Of a stretch of 64,000 bases of DNA, positions 22,596 through 33,237 are shown piece by piece. Each line of letters begins with the position of its first letter. Positions within the stretch are counted from its first letter, which is position 1. The notes below the pieces were generated by a model. That model was not told the DNA's origin and made no database searches. It worked only from the letters and a program-made list of their open reading frames with translations. The DNA is from Gliomastix tumulicola (Eukaryota > Ascomycota > Sordariomycetes > Hypocreales > Bionectriaceae). The stretch covers positions 3,286,001 to 3,350,000 of the forward strand of contig BCHX01000008.1 in NCBI GenBank assembly GCA_001599755.1, read 5' to 3'. The position numbers and the translations under genes were made by a program.

Positions 22596-22985
22596 ACTGT
22601 CACGCATACCGCTTCTCAGTGAGCACCACCGGTAGACGATATCACCCTCTCGGGTGGGCGTAGCCCGTACCTTAAGCCATTCACATACTAGTAGTGTAAT
22701 TTGACAACCCACACCTTAGCGAGCGTTGAACCGGCCAGCATCCCCCCTCATTCAGGAGGCAGCCAGCTCGGCTGCGGATTGTCTCTACCTCACGGATTGT
22801 TACTGCACCCCCTATCAAGGGAACGCTGTGGTGTTACCGCCAGCGCGTAGTACCGAGAGTCTGACGAGAGTTCCCCGCATCCAGGTGTGTCGCCCCGAAC
22901 TGCCAGTGCTATACAACAGTGTTGGGACTAGACTCAGTTGATAAAGCTGAGCCTGGGACTAGTAGTAGTTTTTATCTTACAGTTA
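22596..22985 (-). ncRNA. Group I intron (LSU-type), probably degenerate
   Basis: About 390 nt on the minus strand separate two rRNA pieces. Group I hallmarks are visible. After the exon end CAGGGAT, a GTCCCAG element can pair with it as P1, with a U-G at the splice position. A stem GGCTCAG/CTGAGTC looks like P2. The core strings GATGCGGGGAACTC, GATAGGGGG and ACAATCCGCAGCC match the P and Q regions of nuclear IC1 introns. GGTTCAACG begins an R region and CTTAAGGTACGGGC lies at the S position. R and S deviate from consensus, so splicing activity is doubtful. The site corresponds to E. coli 23S position 2449, a known intron site in fungi. No homing endonuclease frame is seen. Confidence 0.7.
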
Positions 22986-23111
22986 ATCCCTGTGGTAACT
23001 TTTCTGGCACCTCTAGCTTCGCACGCCGAAGGACTAAAGGATCGATAGGCCACACTTTCATGGTTTGTATTCACACTGAAAATCAACATCAAGGGGACCT
23101 TTACCCTTTTG
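22986..23111 (-). rRNA. 28S rRNA fragment, upstream part (broken)
   Basis: The minus strand runs from AAAAGGGTAAAGGTCCCC through GATTTTCAGTGTGAATAC and CCATGAAAGTGTGGCCTATC to GAGGTGCCAGAAAAGTTACC and ACAGGGAT. This is the LSU segment directly 5' of the peptidyl-transferase loop, with scattered substitutions. It ends where the group I intron begins. Together with 22460-22595 it forms a truncated, misjoined copy of about 260 nt of 28S. Confidence 0.88.
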
Positions 23112-23334
23112 CATGCCCTTCAAAATGGCGCAGTTAAATCATGCCGTTTGACTTTAATAAAAACGAACCAAACGTTGCAATGCCCTTTGTCTTCGTCAAG
23201 ATCTTCTATTAATATAGGAGGGGAAGGAAGTCTATTGACCAGCCACCCCCCGTTCGTTGGATAAGCTGATGCCACATATCCCATATATATAGGAGCATCA
23301 TTCCATCCTCCTGGAGCACGTATTCTGTCGTTCC
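23112..23334. other. Spacer between rDNA fragment and gene D
   Basis: AT-rich 3' flank of gene D; nothing else is recognised. Confidence 0.4.
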
Positions 23335-24572
23335 TCACGCCTTCTCGCCCCCATTCTCGCGCTGGGGGCCAAACGCATCCTCCAGCAACCGGCAAACTTC
23401 ATCATGCCAAGCATCGTTCGCCTCCTGGATCGCCCTGCTCCGTCTTCTCTCCGCCGCGTACAGCTCCTGGTAGATCCTCAAGCTTCTATTCGCGCTGGTC
23501 GGCGAGAGAGGAGCCTTGAAATCCGTGGGATCGTCGGTGTGACGGCTCGAGGAGGCCCCAGCAAACGCGGCTCGAGGCTCAGATTTTGGCACAAACGGAG
23601 CAACATGAAATTCCGTCGCAGCATGTTGACGCTGGCCAGTTCGATCCGCAGAGACTAGGAACGGCAGACACGTCTGCGAAGTACCGCCGCCCTCACGGGA
23701 GTTGGGGAAAGGGCCTCCTTCTACGGCGTCATTTGGAACGGGAGAGCTCTCGATAGTCGGACGGATATCAGGGTGAGAATACTGTGCCAGGAGTGATATT
23801 TCCGCCGAGGGGCTGTCCTCAATTTTGATCCTCTTGCTCTTATACGAGGAGTACTCCGAGGGTCTGTTTTCGTCCGGCCTCAACAATCCTCCTACTAGCC
23901 GCATTAGCCTCGCGGGAAACAGCAGCAGGAAGCGAGGGCGTCAATGCCACGACACAGAGAGCACATACCAGAAAGGGTAAAGTCGGCATAGAATCTCTCA
24001 AAGTCGAGGCGTCTGCCCTGCGTGCCCTCGTTGTCGTTTCCGTGCTGAGATCCGCCCCCCAGAAGAGTAGAACGTCTCCCGTCAGGCGCCACAAGATACG
24101 CCTCCGACCACTCGTTGGTCCCGAAATCCGCAGGCGCGCCGGGATACATCTCGCACAGCGTGCCGAGGAGCCTCGGTGAGCCCATCAGGCGACCTCTGCT
24201 CTTATACTCCTCCCGGAGGAAGACCACATGGGCCCACGTGCCGGAGCCATTCAGGACCTGCCGCACGACCGGGTGCGTCGCGAGGCCCTTCTTCTCGATG
24301 TACTCCGCCGTCACGCCCCCCATGTACGCGCGCAGCTTCACGAACCAGGCGTCCTTCGCGCCGGCCGGCCATGTCGAGCTGCTGGTCTCGTAGTTGCGGC
24401 GGTGGTTGTTGTAGGCCTGCCGGCCCTTGTCGCTAAAATGCGCCGGGGCTTCGGGGTAGAGGAAGTCGCGCCGGTGCCAGGAGCCGGGCGCAAGGGGAGG
24501 GGCGTTTCTGGGGTCCATGATGCTCCTCGTGCTCGTGGGCTTGGTGAGGTGGCCCGTAGATCGTGTCTGCAT
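23335..24572 (-). CDS. Family gene D: unknown conserved N-domain protein
   Basis: Exons 24572-23969 and 23894-23335 (donor GTATGT, acceptor in a TAGTAG doublet, both in frame) give 387 residues; a second in-frame Met at 24518 is an alternative start. The family domain (about 40-175) includes HRRNYETSSSTW, GSGTWAHVVFLREEYKSRGR and CEMYPGAPADFGTNEWSEAY, then LVAPDGRRS. It is followed by a Ser/Pro/Glu-rich linker with a KSKRIK basic patch, and a C-terminal helix (YQELYAAERRRSRAIQEAND). It is the closest relative of gene C within the domain, yet it is separated from it by the BIM1-like gene and the rDNA fragment. The function is unknown. Confidence 0.65.
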
Positions 24573-25149
24573 CTTTGTTTGCGAATGGGTGCAAGACGTC
24601 CTGGTACTGATGTGAGGAATTTGCGGATGCCGCTTGCTTCTGAACGGGGTGCAGGCTGTAGCAGCAGCGCAGCAACTTTCGTGGCGTGTTGTCAGTGCAG
24701 AGATGCGGGCACCAGGGCTGAACTAAGGTGAAGAGATGAGGTTGACCTGCAACTTGGGAAGGTGCGTGTTTGCAGCAGGCTGGGCAGGTCCCTCGCGTCT
24801 GGAAAGGAAGGAGCAGTGGAGGGTTTTGACCGCCTGCCACTGCCCAAGCCAGACGACAGAAAGCCGCGCACGCAGTTGGTTCTCACCTCACGAAGACCAG
24901 CACACCCAAGACGAGATAATATCCAAAGGGCATAAATAAATAAATAAATAAAATGTTGCCAACATATAAAATAGCTATCGTTACATTGACATGCCAACCA
25001 GCACACCAAGAGCGCCGGGTGAATTCCTCATGTACATGTCCATCCATCCATCCATCACTCTTCCCCTTGTCAACGCGAGGTATCATTCATTCTGCCGTCC
25101 CTTTATATCGTCTCTTTTTTTTGGTTTCGTTCTTTGAATTTTTAACTTC
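24573..25149. other. Intergenic between gene D and fumarate reductase
   Basis: About 580 bp: the gene D upstream region and the fumarate reductase 3' flank, with a TAAA microsatellite near 24931-24953 and a CATC run near 25040. No gene is seen. Confidence 0.5.
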
Positions 25150-27359
25150 TTAGATCTCCAGCGTGGGAGTCTGGCCCTTGACCCGGCCGATGACCTGCTG
25201 AGGAGCGTACTTGGGGATGACCTCGTCGTCGTGGAGCATCTCGAACTCCTCGGTGGCGTCGCGGCCCATGAAGTTCATAATGGCCTGGGGACCGCCGGGG
25301 TGCTCGTCGAGCCAGTTGCTGAGGTCCATGACGACGCCCTTGACAACGACCCACAGGTCGTCCTTGGTGTTGTGCTTGGCGACCTCCTCGAGGGTGAACT
25401 CCTTCTCGGGGATAGTGAAGGTCTTGGGGTCGTTGGGCTTGGAGGCGGCGGGCGCGGGGCTGGGGCCAGCAGCAGAAGTGGCCTGCTGGGCGATAGCACC
25501 GGAGCCAGACGCACCGCCGTTGGCCCACTCGACGGTCAGCTTGCCAGGGGACGAGGGGTCGATGTGCAGGGAGATCTGGCCGAGACGCTGAGCGGCGCCG
25601 CCACCGCCCTGCAGGGCCTGCTGGAAGAGGAAGTTGCTGGCCGAGTCACCGGCGACACGTCCGTAGACGACGCAGCCGAGCAGCGAGGAACCACCGAGAC
25701 GGTTGGCACCGTGGACACCGCCAGCGAGCTCACCGCAGGCGAAGAGACCCTCGAAGGGCTCCTTCTCCGAGTTGAGGACCTGGGCCTTGTCGTTGATCTC
25801 GATACCACCCATGGTGAAGTGCAGCACGGGCTCCATGAGAGCGACGTGGAAGGTGTCATCGACGTTGAGGGGCAGGTTATGGAAGAACTTCTTGCCCCAG
25901 GGATCCTTCTGCTTGCCGTCGGCGATGGCGTTGTAGGTGGTGAAGGTCTTCTGGAGGTGCTCGGGGGTGCAGCCGATCTCCTTGGCGAGCTCCTTGCCGG
26001 ACATCTTCTTCATGAGACCACGGCCGGAGTAGTGGCGGGTGTGGAAGTCGAGGACGTTGGAGGCCTTGGAGTTGAGGATGAGGCGGATGGGGAACTTGTT
26101 CTTGTCCTTCTCCTTCCACATCATGCCGGAGACGTAGTCACGGTGGCCGAGCTCGTCGCAGAAGCGGTCGCCGTCAGCGTTGAGAAGCAGACCGCCCTCA
26201 CCACGGAGGGCCTCGGCGGCGAGGAACTTCCACTTGGAGCCGGGGTCCTTGGGGTCGACCAGACCAGTGGGGTGCACCTGGACCTTGTCCATGTCGATGG
26301 CGTTTCCGCCAATCTCGACGACCATCTTCTGACCGTCACCGGTGGCGTGGGTGCCGTTGGTGGTGGCGAGGCCGTAAGTGTCAGGGCGGTACTTCTTCAG
26401 CAGCGAGGTCTCGCTGAAGTCAGCGGCATAGCCACCGGTAGCGAGGACGACGGGGCCGGAGACGGAGGCGCTCTCGCCGTTGAACTCGTAGGTGACGCCA
26501 GTGACCTTGTTGCCCTCCTTGTTCAGGCCGGTGACGCGGGCCTTCTTGATGATCGTGACACGCTCGGGCTCGGTCTCGGCGAGCTCCTCGAGGCGCTGCA
26601 TGAGGGCGTAGGTGATGGCCATGCCGGGGAACTTGGCATCGTGGCCACGGTGGGTTCGGGGCTGGGAGTGACCTCTGTAGCAAAAGCGAAATGTCAGCAT
26701 CAGTCCAATTCCAATTCGGCCCGGGACGGTCGGGGAGGCAGCAAAACGTACCCTAACCGCGAGACGAGGGTGAGGTCGAGGTTGAAGACATCCTGGAGCC
26801 ACTCGACAGCAGCGGCGGACTTGTAGGTCAGGACCTTGATGAGGTCCGGGCGGGCCTTGTCACGGGCCGACTTGAGGGTATCGTCGTAGAACTGCTTGAC
26901 ACTGTCGGCGATGCCGTGGTCGACCTGCGTGCGCGTCAGGGCGCCGTTGATGCCGGACGTGGCCTTTGTGGAGTTGCCGCCGAAGAAGCCTGCGCAGAAG
27001 CGACAACGTTAGCATGGTCTGGTCGCCTGTTTCGGGGATGCCGAGGGACAGCAGCATGGGCCGCGCCAGCACATGCCGAGAGCAGGCGGCTTGCTGCTGG
27101 CTGCGGGGAGGAATGGTTTGTACGTACCCTGCTTGTCGAGAACGGTGACGTTGCCACCGGCGAGGTAAATTGTGTGCGCAGCGCTGAGGCCGGAAACTGT
27201 GCGTGGTCAGTCAAGAGTCAAGAGTCGGCTCGTCGCCGCCCGTTCGCGCATCGCCATGGGAACAAGCCGAGCAGGCCCATGACGACATGCAGACAGACAA
27301 ACAGGCAGTGGGGGGATCAACTTACGGCCACCGCCCACGACAATCACGCTGGGAGCCAT
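25150..27359 (-). CDS. osm1: Soluble fumarate reductase (Osm1-type) fused to cytochrome b5
   Basis: Four exons, 27359-27326, 27196-27128, 26989-26752 and 26674-25150, close in frame to 621 residues. The N terminus carries the FAD-binding VIVVGGGLSGLSAAHTIYL and GFFGGNSTKATSGING. The flavin and capping domains follow, with motifs such as VQVHPTGLV, RGEGGLLLN, MGGIEIN and GELAGGVHGANRLGGSSL, as in Osm1/Frd1. Residues about 540-621 are a cytochrome b5 domain: DDLWVVVKGVVMDLSNWLDEHPGG with a second heme His in EMLHDDE. The family reduces fumarate to succinate and helps reoxidise flavin under low oxygen; the b5 domain presumably feeds electrons. No mitochondrial presequence is obvious. The fusion is normal for filamentous fungi. 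Confidence 0.92.
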
Positions 27360-29601
27360 GGCTGTGAATATGTGCGATAGAGAGAGAAGACAGGGAAGAG
27401 AAAGACGAGGCGTCGAGTAGGAGGGAATGCAATGGAAAGGAATGAAGAAGGGAAGAGAGGGAGTGGGAGGACAGTGAGCGCTGCCATGTGAGTTTTAAGG
27501 CCCGTGGAGCTTACTTTGGCTAGCCGTGGAAGGTACGTACCTCGCCGAGGACGGCCGAATGCGCAAGGAGCCGAGGCATGTTGGCCACTCTGGGGTCCTA
27601 AAGAGGAGTACTTCGTCTAGCGCCTAGATTGTATGGGGAGCGCATGTACCCCCGACCCCATCCCCACAGCCAACCCCAAAATCCCGTTCAATCAGAGCGT
27701 CGCCCTTACCAATCGGCTGTCTCGCGCGCTGTCTCGAGGCTCAACGGCTACTATCCGCGACGCACGCAGCAGCTGCCATCAAGTCACAGCAATCCCATCC
27801 CGAGGTCATTGCAGCTCCCCGCTTCCCGTCATTTCCAAGTGCCTTTTTCATAAATCACGGACAAGTCGGATGTTTACTCTTCCTAGGAAGATTCCTCTGG
27901 GGACACCAAGCAGACCATGAGACCTGCCCCGACTAATGCTAGCACGGAGACTTGTCCACGCTCTCGGCCAACATGCCGATGAGTGCCGTACAACTGCGAC
28001 TTCCACCTCACCACGCCGTGGGCTGTCCTCTCCTCACGCCAGTTTTGGGGACTAGTTTTTTAAGAGTCATTCTCCAATTCCTCACGTTGGGACCAATTGA
28101 AAATCTTTTCTGAACCAGATGGGCCATTCTTGCTTCGGCGTGTCTGTACCGGCGCTCGCGCACAGCTACGCCGATGACGAAGCCCCACTGAACCATTCGA
28201 CTCTCCCAGTTCCCTCCAGAAATAAAAAGGTCGCCGCCCAGCACATCCACGCAATTGGAGAATCAGAAGCATCATGCATGGAAAGATCAAGCGTTCCATC
28301 ACCAAGGGAACTCGGTGACCAAGACTCGCTCCCCCTTACACGTGTCTGCAACCAGTCCACCTAACAAAGCAGGTCCCCCTTGGTGCTTGGGTAGTAGTGT
28401 CTGACATGTGAATGCTCAGCCCACCTGCACGTGAGCGTGAGCGACGAGCCCCAAACAAACCAAAGCGCCTCGACCAGCCCCGGCAGCACAAACAAGGGCC
28501 AAAGGAGAAGGCGAAACCGGGGGTCATCGTCGTCGCTCGGTCTCTCCCTCGTTTTTCCTCCCCACGAGACTCGTTCCTTGGCTCCATGCCGCCCCCAGAT
28601 CATCTGATCCGGAGTCAGGGGGAGGCTTAGGCGACCCCGATTTCTGCGGCCTGTGATTGGCGCTTGTCGCTTACTCAGCCGGTTCTTTGGTGGTTTTGAC
28701 ATGTGAAAGGCCCATGAGGTCAGCCATCGCGAGGTCGAGGCGTCAACTATCGAGTCATGTGTCAGGAGGCTCCAACGTGCGGAGGGATGGGGGAATGGCT
28801 TTGAGGGCTTGTCTGCTCAAGTTGATTTTGTCTACGAATCATGGACAAACTTCAGCGGTGCTGATCATTAGGTGCAATCGTGTCAGGCGCAATTGTGCTA
28901 CATGCTTGGGGTGATGTTACACAGCACACGACGCAGCACAGGTATCTACATGAATCTACACAATGCAGATTCAATACATATCGAGTCATAGACTAAAATA
29001 CGCTCAATTGTGCGATTTGTCCGTACATTTCCCCAGCTCTTCGCGAACGATGGATGGCACTGCTCTGTAGGGTAGCTTGAAGCCGTGTCCAACTGAGCAG
29101 GGACGCAGCCCAGGATTCAGGTTTGAATTTCGCGACGCCTCAGCAGCTGGACTACCTACTTACGTTAGGAGTCGGTGAGGTCTTTTAGCCGTTCAAAATC
29201 GATCAACGCATATCGAGTCTATTGATCTCAAATACGCTCGACTTTCACTGATTACACGATTCCCAATGTCTTATCAGGACGACAGCAAGATTTCTGTTCT
29301 GCTTCAGTGGTTGGCACCCCACTAATTCCCCTAAACGGCCAAAATGCGACCTCTCCGGCAGCCTGGAAACTGACGTCCAGCGCCTGTGGTTTTGCTCCGG
29401 TATCACGTCCCACGGCCGGCTGACAAGGCGCGTATGACGCACTTCAACCTCCGCCCCAAATCCTGCTCGACCACCACCACCACCACCACCAGTTACCTCC
29501 CTCCCGAACTGACTCTGATAAAGCCTACCTCGAAACCTCGAAAACCCAAACCAACCCTCGATTCCGACCCGAACCATCCCAACAACAACCTTCGCAAAAC
29601 G
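27360..29601. other. Divergent intergenic region, no gene
   Basis: About 2.2 kb between the fumarate reductase start (minus) and the fasciclin gene start (plus). I see only short open frames without coding character. Confidence 0.45.
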
Positions 29602-30310
29602 ATGCGACCCCTCCCCTTCCTCCTCACAACGCTCCTCCTCCCAGCAACAACGACACACGCCCTCGCCCTCCCGCAGTTCCTCCAGAAGCCCTTATCCATC
29701 ATCATGCCATCTTCAGACGACGCACCCCCGTCCCGGCAGCCCGCCGTCTCCCTCGCCGACATCCTCGGCACCCAGCGCGCGCTGACCACCTTCTCCGGCA
29801 TGGTCCGCAACAGCTCCCCCGTCGAGTCCCGCCTCTCGGACCACCGCACCAACACCACCGTCCTGGCGCCGCTCAACTCGGCCATCGACCGCATGCCGCA
29901 CAAGCCCTGGGAGTCCCCCGCCGACTACCACGGCTTCGGCGCGAGCGCGTACGAGGGCGACGACGGGAAAGAGCGCGCGGACCGGAACCTGCAGCGCTTC
30001 GTCGAGGCGCACCTCGTCACCGTCAGTCCATGGGCCGAGGGCAAGGAGAAGGGTGCCGCGCGGACCGTCGAGGGCGCCGGCAGGGCGAGGGAGCTGTGGT
30101 GGGAGGAGAAGGAGGAGGGGAAGAGGGTGATTATGCCGGACGGCGTCGAGGTCGAGCGTGTGGCGAGTCAGGTTGCCAACGGGGAGCTGGTGAGTGCCTG
30201 CCTTGGGGTCGACACCTACTTACCTAGCACATACTATACCTGTGTAGGAGTTGCCTTTGCTAACGTATCACCAGTGGATTCTCAAGGGCGTGCTGAACTA
30301 TCTCGACTAA
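29602..30310 (+). CDS. Secreted fasciclin (FAS1) domain protein
   Basis: Exons 29602-30189 and 30275-30310 (donor GTGAGT, branch GCTAAC, acceptor CAG; phase 0) give 207 residues. The start chosen is the Met that opens a signal peptide (RPLPFLLTTLLLPA...HALA); the frame is open further upstream but without a signal. The FAS1 pattern is visible: SLADILGTQRALTTFSGMV, NTTVLAPLNSAIDRM, HLVTVSPW and a final IPDGVEVER-like strand with WILKGVLNYLD in exon 2, the usual end of the domain. FAS1 proteins are cell-surface or adhesion proteins. The single domain is small and lacks an evident GPI signal. Confidence 0.82.
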
Positions 30311-31223
30311 GTCACGCATCGCGGCACTACACTCTCTCGCACTTCAATTGGAAACACAAACCCACGGACGAATGAATCAAATTACTCACGTTTAATGATG
30401 ACATGCCATCGGATAACAAAGATGGCACACACAGTATGGAAGCGAATCTACAGGCAGGCATTGGAATTACACACTCGAGTCCCACCAGGATAGAACCATG
30501 GATAACATCACATAATACACGAACGTTCTTTGTGAGAAGCAAATAAAATTCTGGTCATTCTGCTGTCCAGGCGCATGTGCTCCAGCCGGGCAAGTCTAAG
30601 CTACTACGTAGTAAATAGTGCTCCAAACGAGAAGAAATATCCAAAAGAAAAAAAAAAGTACCAAGAAAAAGAAACAAAGAAAAGGCACGCCTGCAGACTC
30701 CAAGAGCGCCAAAAACACCATCTCATGCCAGTCCCTGCCATCCGGGATGCCCTTTATCATCAAAGAATTATGTTCCCATCATAGACGTCTCATCTTGCCA
30801 TGCCATCAGATGTTCCAACGTCAGAATTACCAAAAAGGGGGCCCCAAAACAGGAGCAAGAAAAAGACATTACTGAATCCAAAAAGGAGAATAAAAAAAAA
30901 GAAGAAAAGGAGAATGCCTCGCAAATGAAGGCCGTGATGCGAAGTGAAGAAAAGAAACAAAGACATCCGTGAGTTTTGCTCCAGGGGACCCAAGTCTATC
31001 ACCAACGCCGGAAGCGCGCAAGACTCCGCACCTTTTCGAAACAGGCAGTGCCATCGTGAAGAAAGGAGAAGAACAATGAAGGGTGAAGAAGCGGAAGAGA
31101 AAAGTGGTATCTCGAGAGAAAGGATATCAAGAATATGCCGAGTAGCAGCATCGTAGAAGTCGAAAGGCGTAGAAGGGTATAATCGAAAGGACAGGGAGGA
31201 ACATCGTTATGGAGTCGGTGAGC
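30311..31223. other. Convergent 3' intergenic
   Basis: About 900 bp between the 3' ends of the fasciclin and MADS-box genes, A-rich on the plus strand (several runs of AAAAGAAAAA type around 30640-30990). This is probably 3' UTR sequence; no gene is seen. Confidence 0.5.
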
Positions 31224-32379
31224 CTACTCAACTTTGACTCGCTTGGATTCGGAAGACAGGTCTGGTCCCTCGACCGAGGTGTGATCCCCGGACTCGGGGC
31301 TCTTGCGCTTCGAGCTGCCCGTCGCAGCTGTAGTAGACGTGCTGGCAGCGAAGTCTTCCCGAAGGAAGCTCGGGCCAGTGCCAGCAACAGGTGTGGCAAA
31401 GTTCAACGGGCTTGGAAGCGTGTTATCGTTCGTGGCCCTGAAGTTCCAGTCGTTGTAGAAGCTGCTGGGACTAGGCAGAAACTCGGTGCTCAGGAATCGC
31501 GAAGGCAGCGCAGACGCAGGGGTCTCGACATGGCTCTGTGGTGGAGGTCGGGCGAACGGATTAGGAGGCCCAGATGCTCCAGCGGACAGCAGGGCAGATG
31601 CAGAGGGAGAAGGGGGTGGGAGGACCACGGAGCTCTGACGATGCAGTACCTGGGTGGTAGTGTCGACTGGTCGCGGCGAGATAGAGTCACCACCAGTGGC
31701 ACTTCCAGGTTCCGAGCCACCATCTGGGATTTGGACAGTCAGGCGAGGTCCGCGAGGCCTCGCAGCGCCGGCGGCCGCAGCTCCAGCCTTGAAGCTGTTC
31801 GACCTGGAGGGCGGCGTGAAGGTTCGTTCGGGGACAGATGAAATGGAGACGGTACGCGACTTCTGGTCACGGTCGCCCGGCCGAGGTGGTGACGAGGTAT
31901 GCCGAGCCGAGGATGTAACGTCCACCGAGTGAGGGCGAGGCGCGTTCGCCAATGAGGACTCTGCCTTTACAGCGTGCGCATCGCTGGCGAACGATGCCAG
32001 ATGGCGAGACAGGATAGACCTGTCTTCTTCGATGGGCGTGAAGATGCTGTGGGACTTGCGCTGGGGCAGCTTCTTGATGATGGCCGTGTCCATACTCAGC
32101 AGAGGCGGTTGTGCTCGCTCCGACGGGTGCTCGCTCTTGGGCTCAACAGGCGGAGGTGGTTGGGGCTCCCGGCGCTCCGACTGAGGCGGCGTCGTTGAGA
32201 TCTGAGGGATAGACTGGGCATGGTGGTGCGTGTGCTGAGGGGGAGAGGGCTCAGGACGCGGGACAGCGGGCATGGGGTGCGAAGTCTGCGAAGCGTAAGG
32301 CGGCGGCGGCGCAGACACGCGTCGCTCATCCATGTAAGGCTGGACCGGAGGCGGCTGCGCTTGGGGATGAGATTGCTGT

Positions 32380-32415
<36 letters not shown>

Positions 32416-33237
32416 GGGGGCGGCGGCGGCGGCGCGGGGGAAGAATAAGAGTATTGGGGCCCAGGCTGAGAAACCATAGGGGGCTGAGGGTGATTGGGAT
32501 TGTAGATGGGAGGTGTCGGCATGTAGGCGACGCCAGGATGGCCGCCGTGAGGTACCATGCCCGGGCCCATTCGGCGTCCGTCGTTTCTGGACACAGGTCG
32601 AGATCCCACCGAGGGCTGCGGGGTGTGCCCGCGCTGGGGGTGGTGGTGGTTGGCGAACGAGCCATTGGGTATCGGGGGAGAAGCGGACGGCGTGTGATGG
32701 CGCATCTGGGGGAAGTGAGAGGGCTGTTGGTAGGTCGGAGGCATCATGTCCATGGGCTCGGGCGCCATGGGCGGGCTGGGCTCTGCGTCATCGTCATCGT
32801 CGTCATCGTTGCCGCCGCCGTTGAAGTCTCCCGGGCCTTTGTGTTCGTTCGGTCCGCCGTGCTACCGATGTGTTAGCTTCGCTCGCGGCTTCTGGAGCGC
32901 TTCTGGGATGGGAGGCACTCACAAACTGATATCTGCCGATCAGCTCGCGCATGTCGGCCGACGAGTACTCGTAGAGCTTCTTGTTGTTGCCAAACACGAA
33001 GACTGCGACATCAACCGAGCAGAGCACAGAAAGCTCGTGCGCCTTCTTGAAGAGACCGCCCTTGCGCTTCAGGAACGTCCTAGACATGCGGTTAGCACTG
33101 GCGATCCAGACAGACAAACAGGCTTCTGCGCGCACTGCGCCGGACCAGAGGGCGCTGGGCGACGGGCAGGAGAATACATACACTGAGCGGTTGCGGTCAT
33201 CCTTGATGGCCTTGATCTCAATCTTCCGTCGGCCCAT
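31224..33237 (-). CDS. rlmA: RlmA/SMP1-type MADS-box transcription factor
   Basis: Exons 33237-33182, 33079-32923 and 32861-31224 give 616 residues. The first about 60 residues are a MEF2-type MADS box: GRRKIEIKAIKDDRNRSV spliced to TFLKRKGGLFKKAHELSVLC, then VAVFVFGNNKKLYEYSS. The intron positions inside the MADS box are typical of fungal rlmA genes. The remainder is low complexity: a poly-Asp run, Pro/His/Gln-rich sequence and a poly-Gln tract. It includes a docking-like basic stretch (IIKKLPQRKSHSIFTP) and ends with a nuclear-type RKSPESG...SESKRVKVE. Known orthologs (Aspergillus RlmA, Magnaporthe Mig1, yeast Rlm1) act downstream of the cell-wall-integrity MAP kinase. Confidence 0.93.
32373..32414 (+). 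repeat. CTG/CAG trinucleotide repeat encoding poly-Gln
   Basis: An interrupted (CTG)n tract on the plus strand, read as CAG/CAA on the minus strand, encodes about 15 consecutive glutamines in RlmA directly after a poly-Pro run. Confidence 0.9.

Noticed and set aside
22596..22985. Homing endonuclease inside the intron
   Set aside because: No open frame of useful length and no LAGLIDADG or His-Cys motif is present in about 390 nt.
22460..23111. Functional rRNA gene
   Set aside because: Only two short LSU pieces are present, both truncated and misjoined, with no 18S, 5.8S or ITS around them.
25231..26826. Plus-strand open frame of 531 codons opposite the fumarate reductase
   Set aside because: It is the antisense of a strongly biased GC-rich coding exon. 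Its composition (Val/Leu/Glu/Gly-rich without motifs) is that of a shadow frame.
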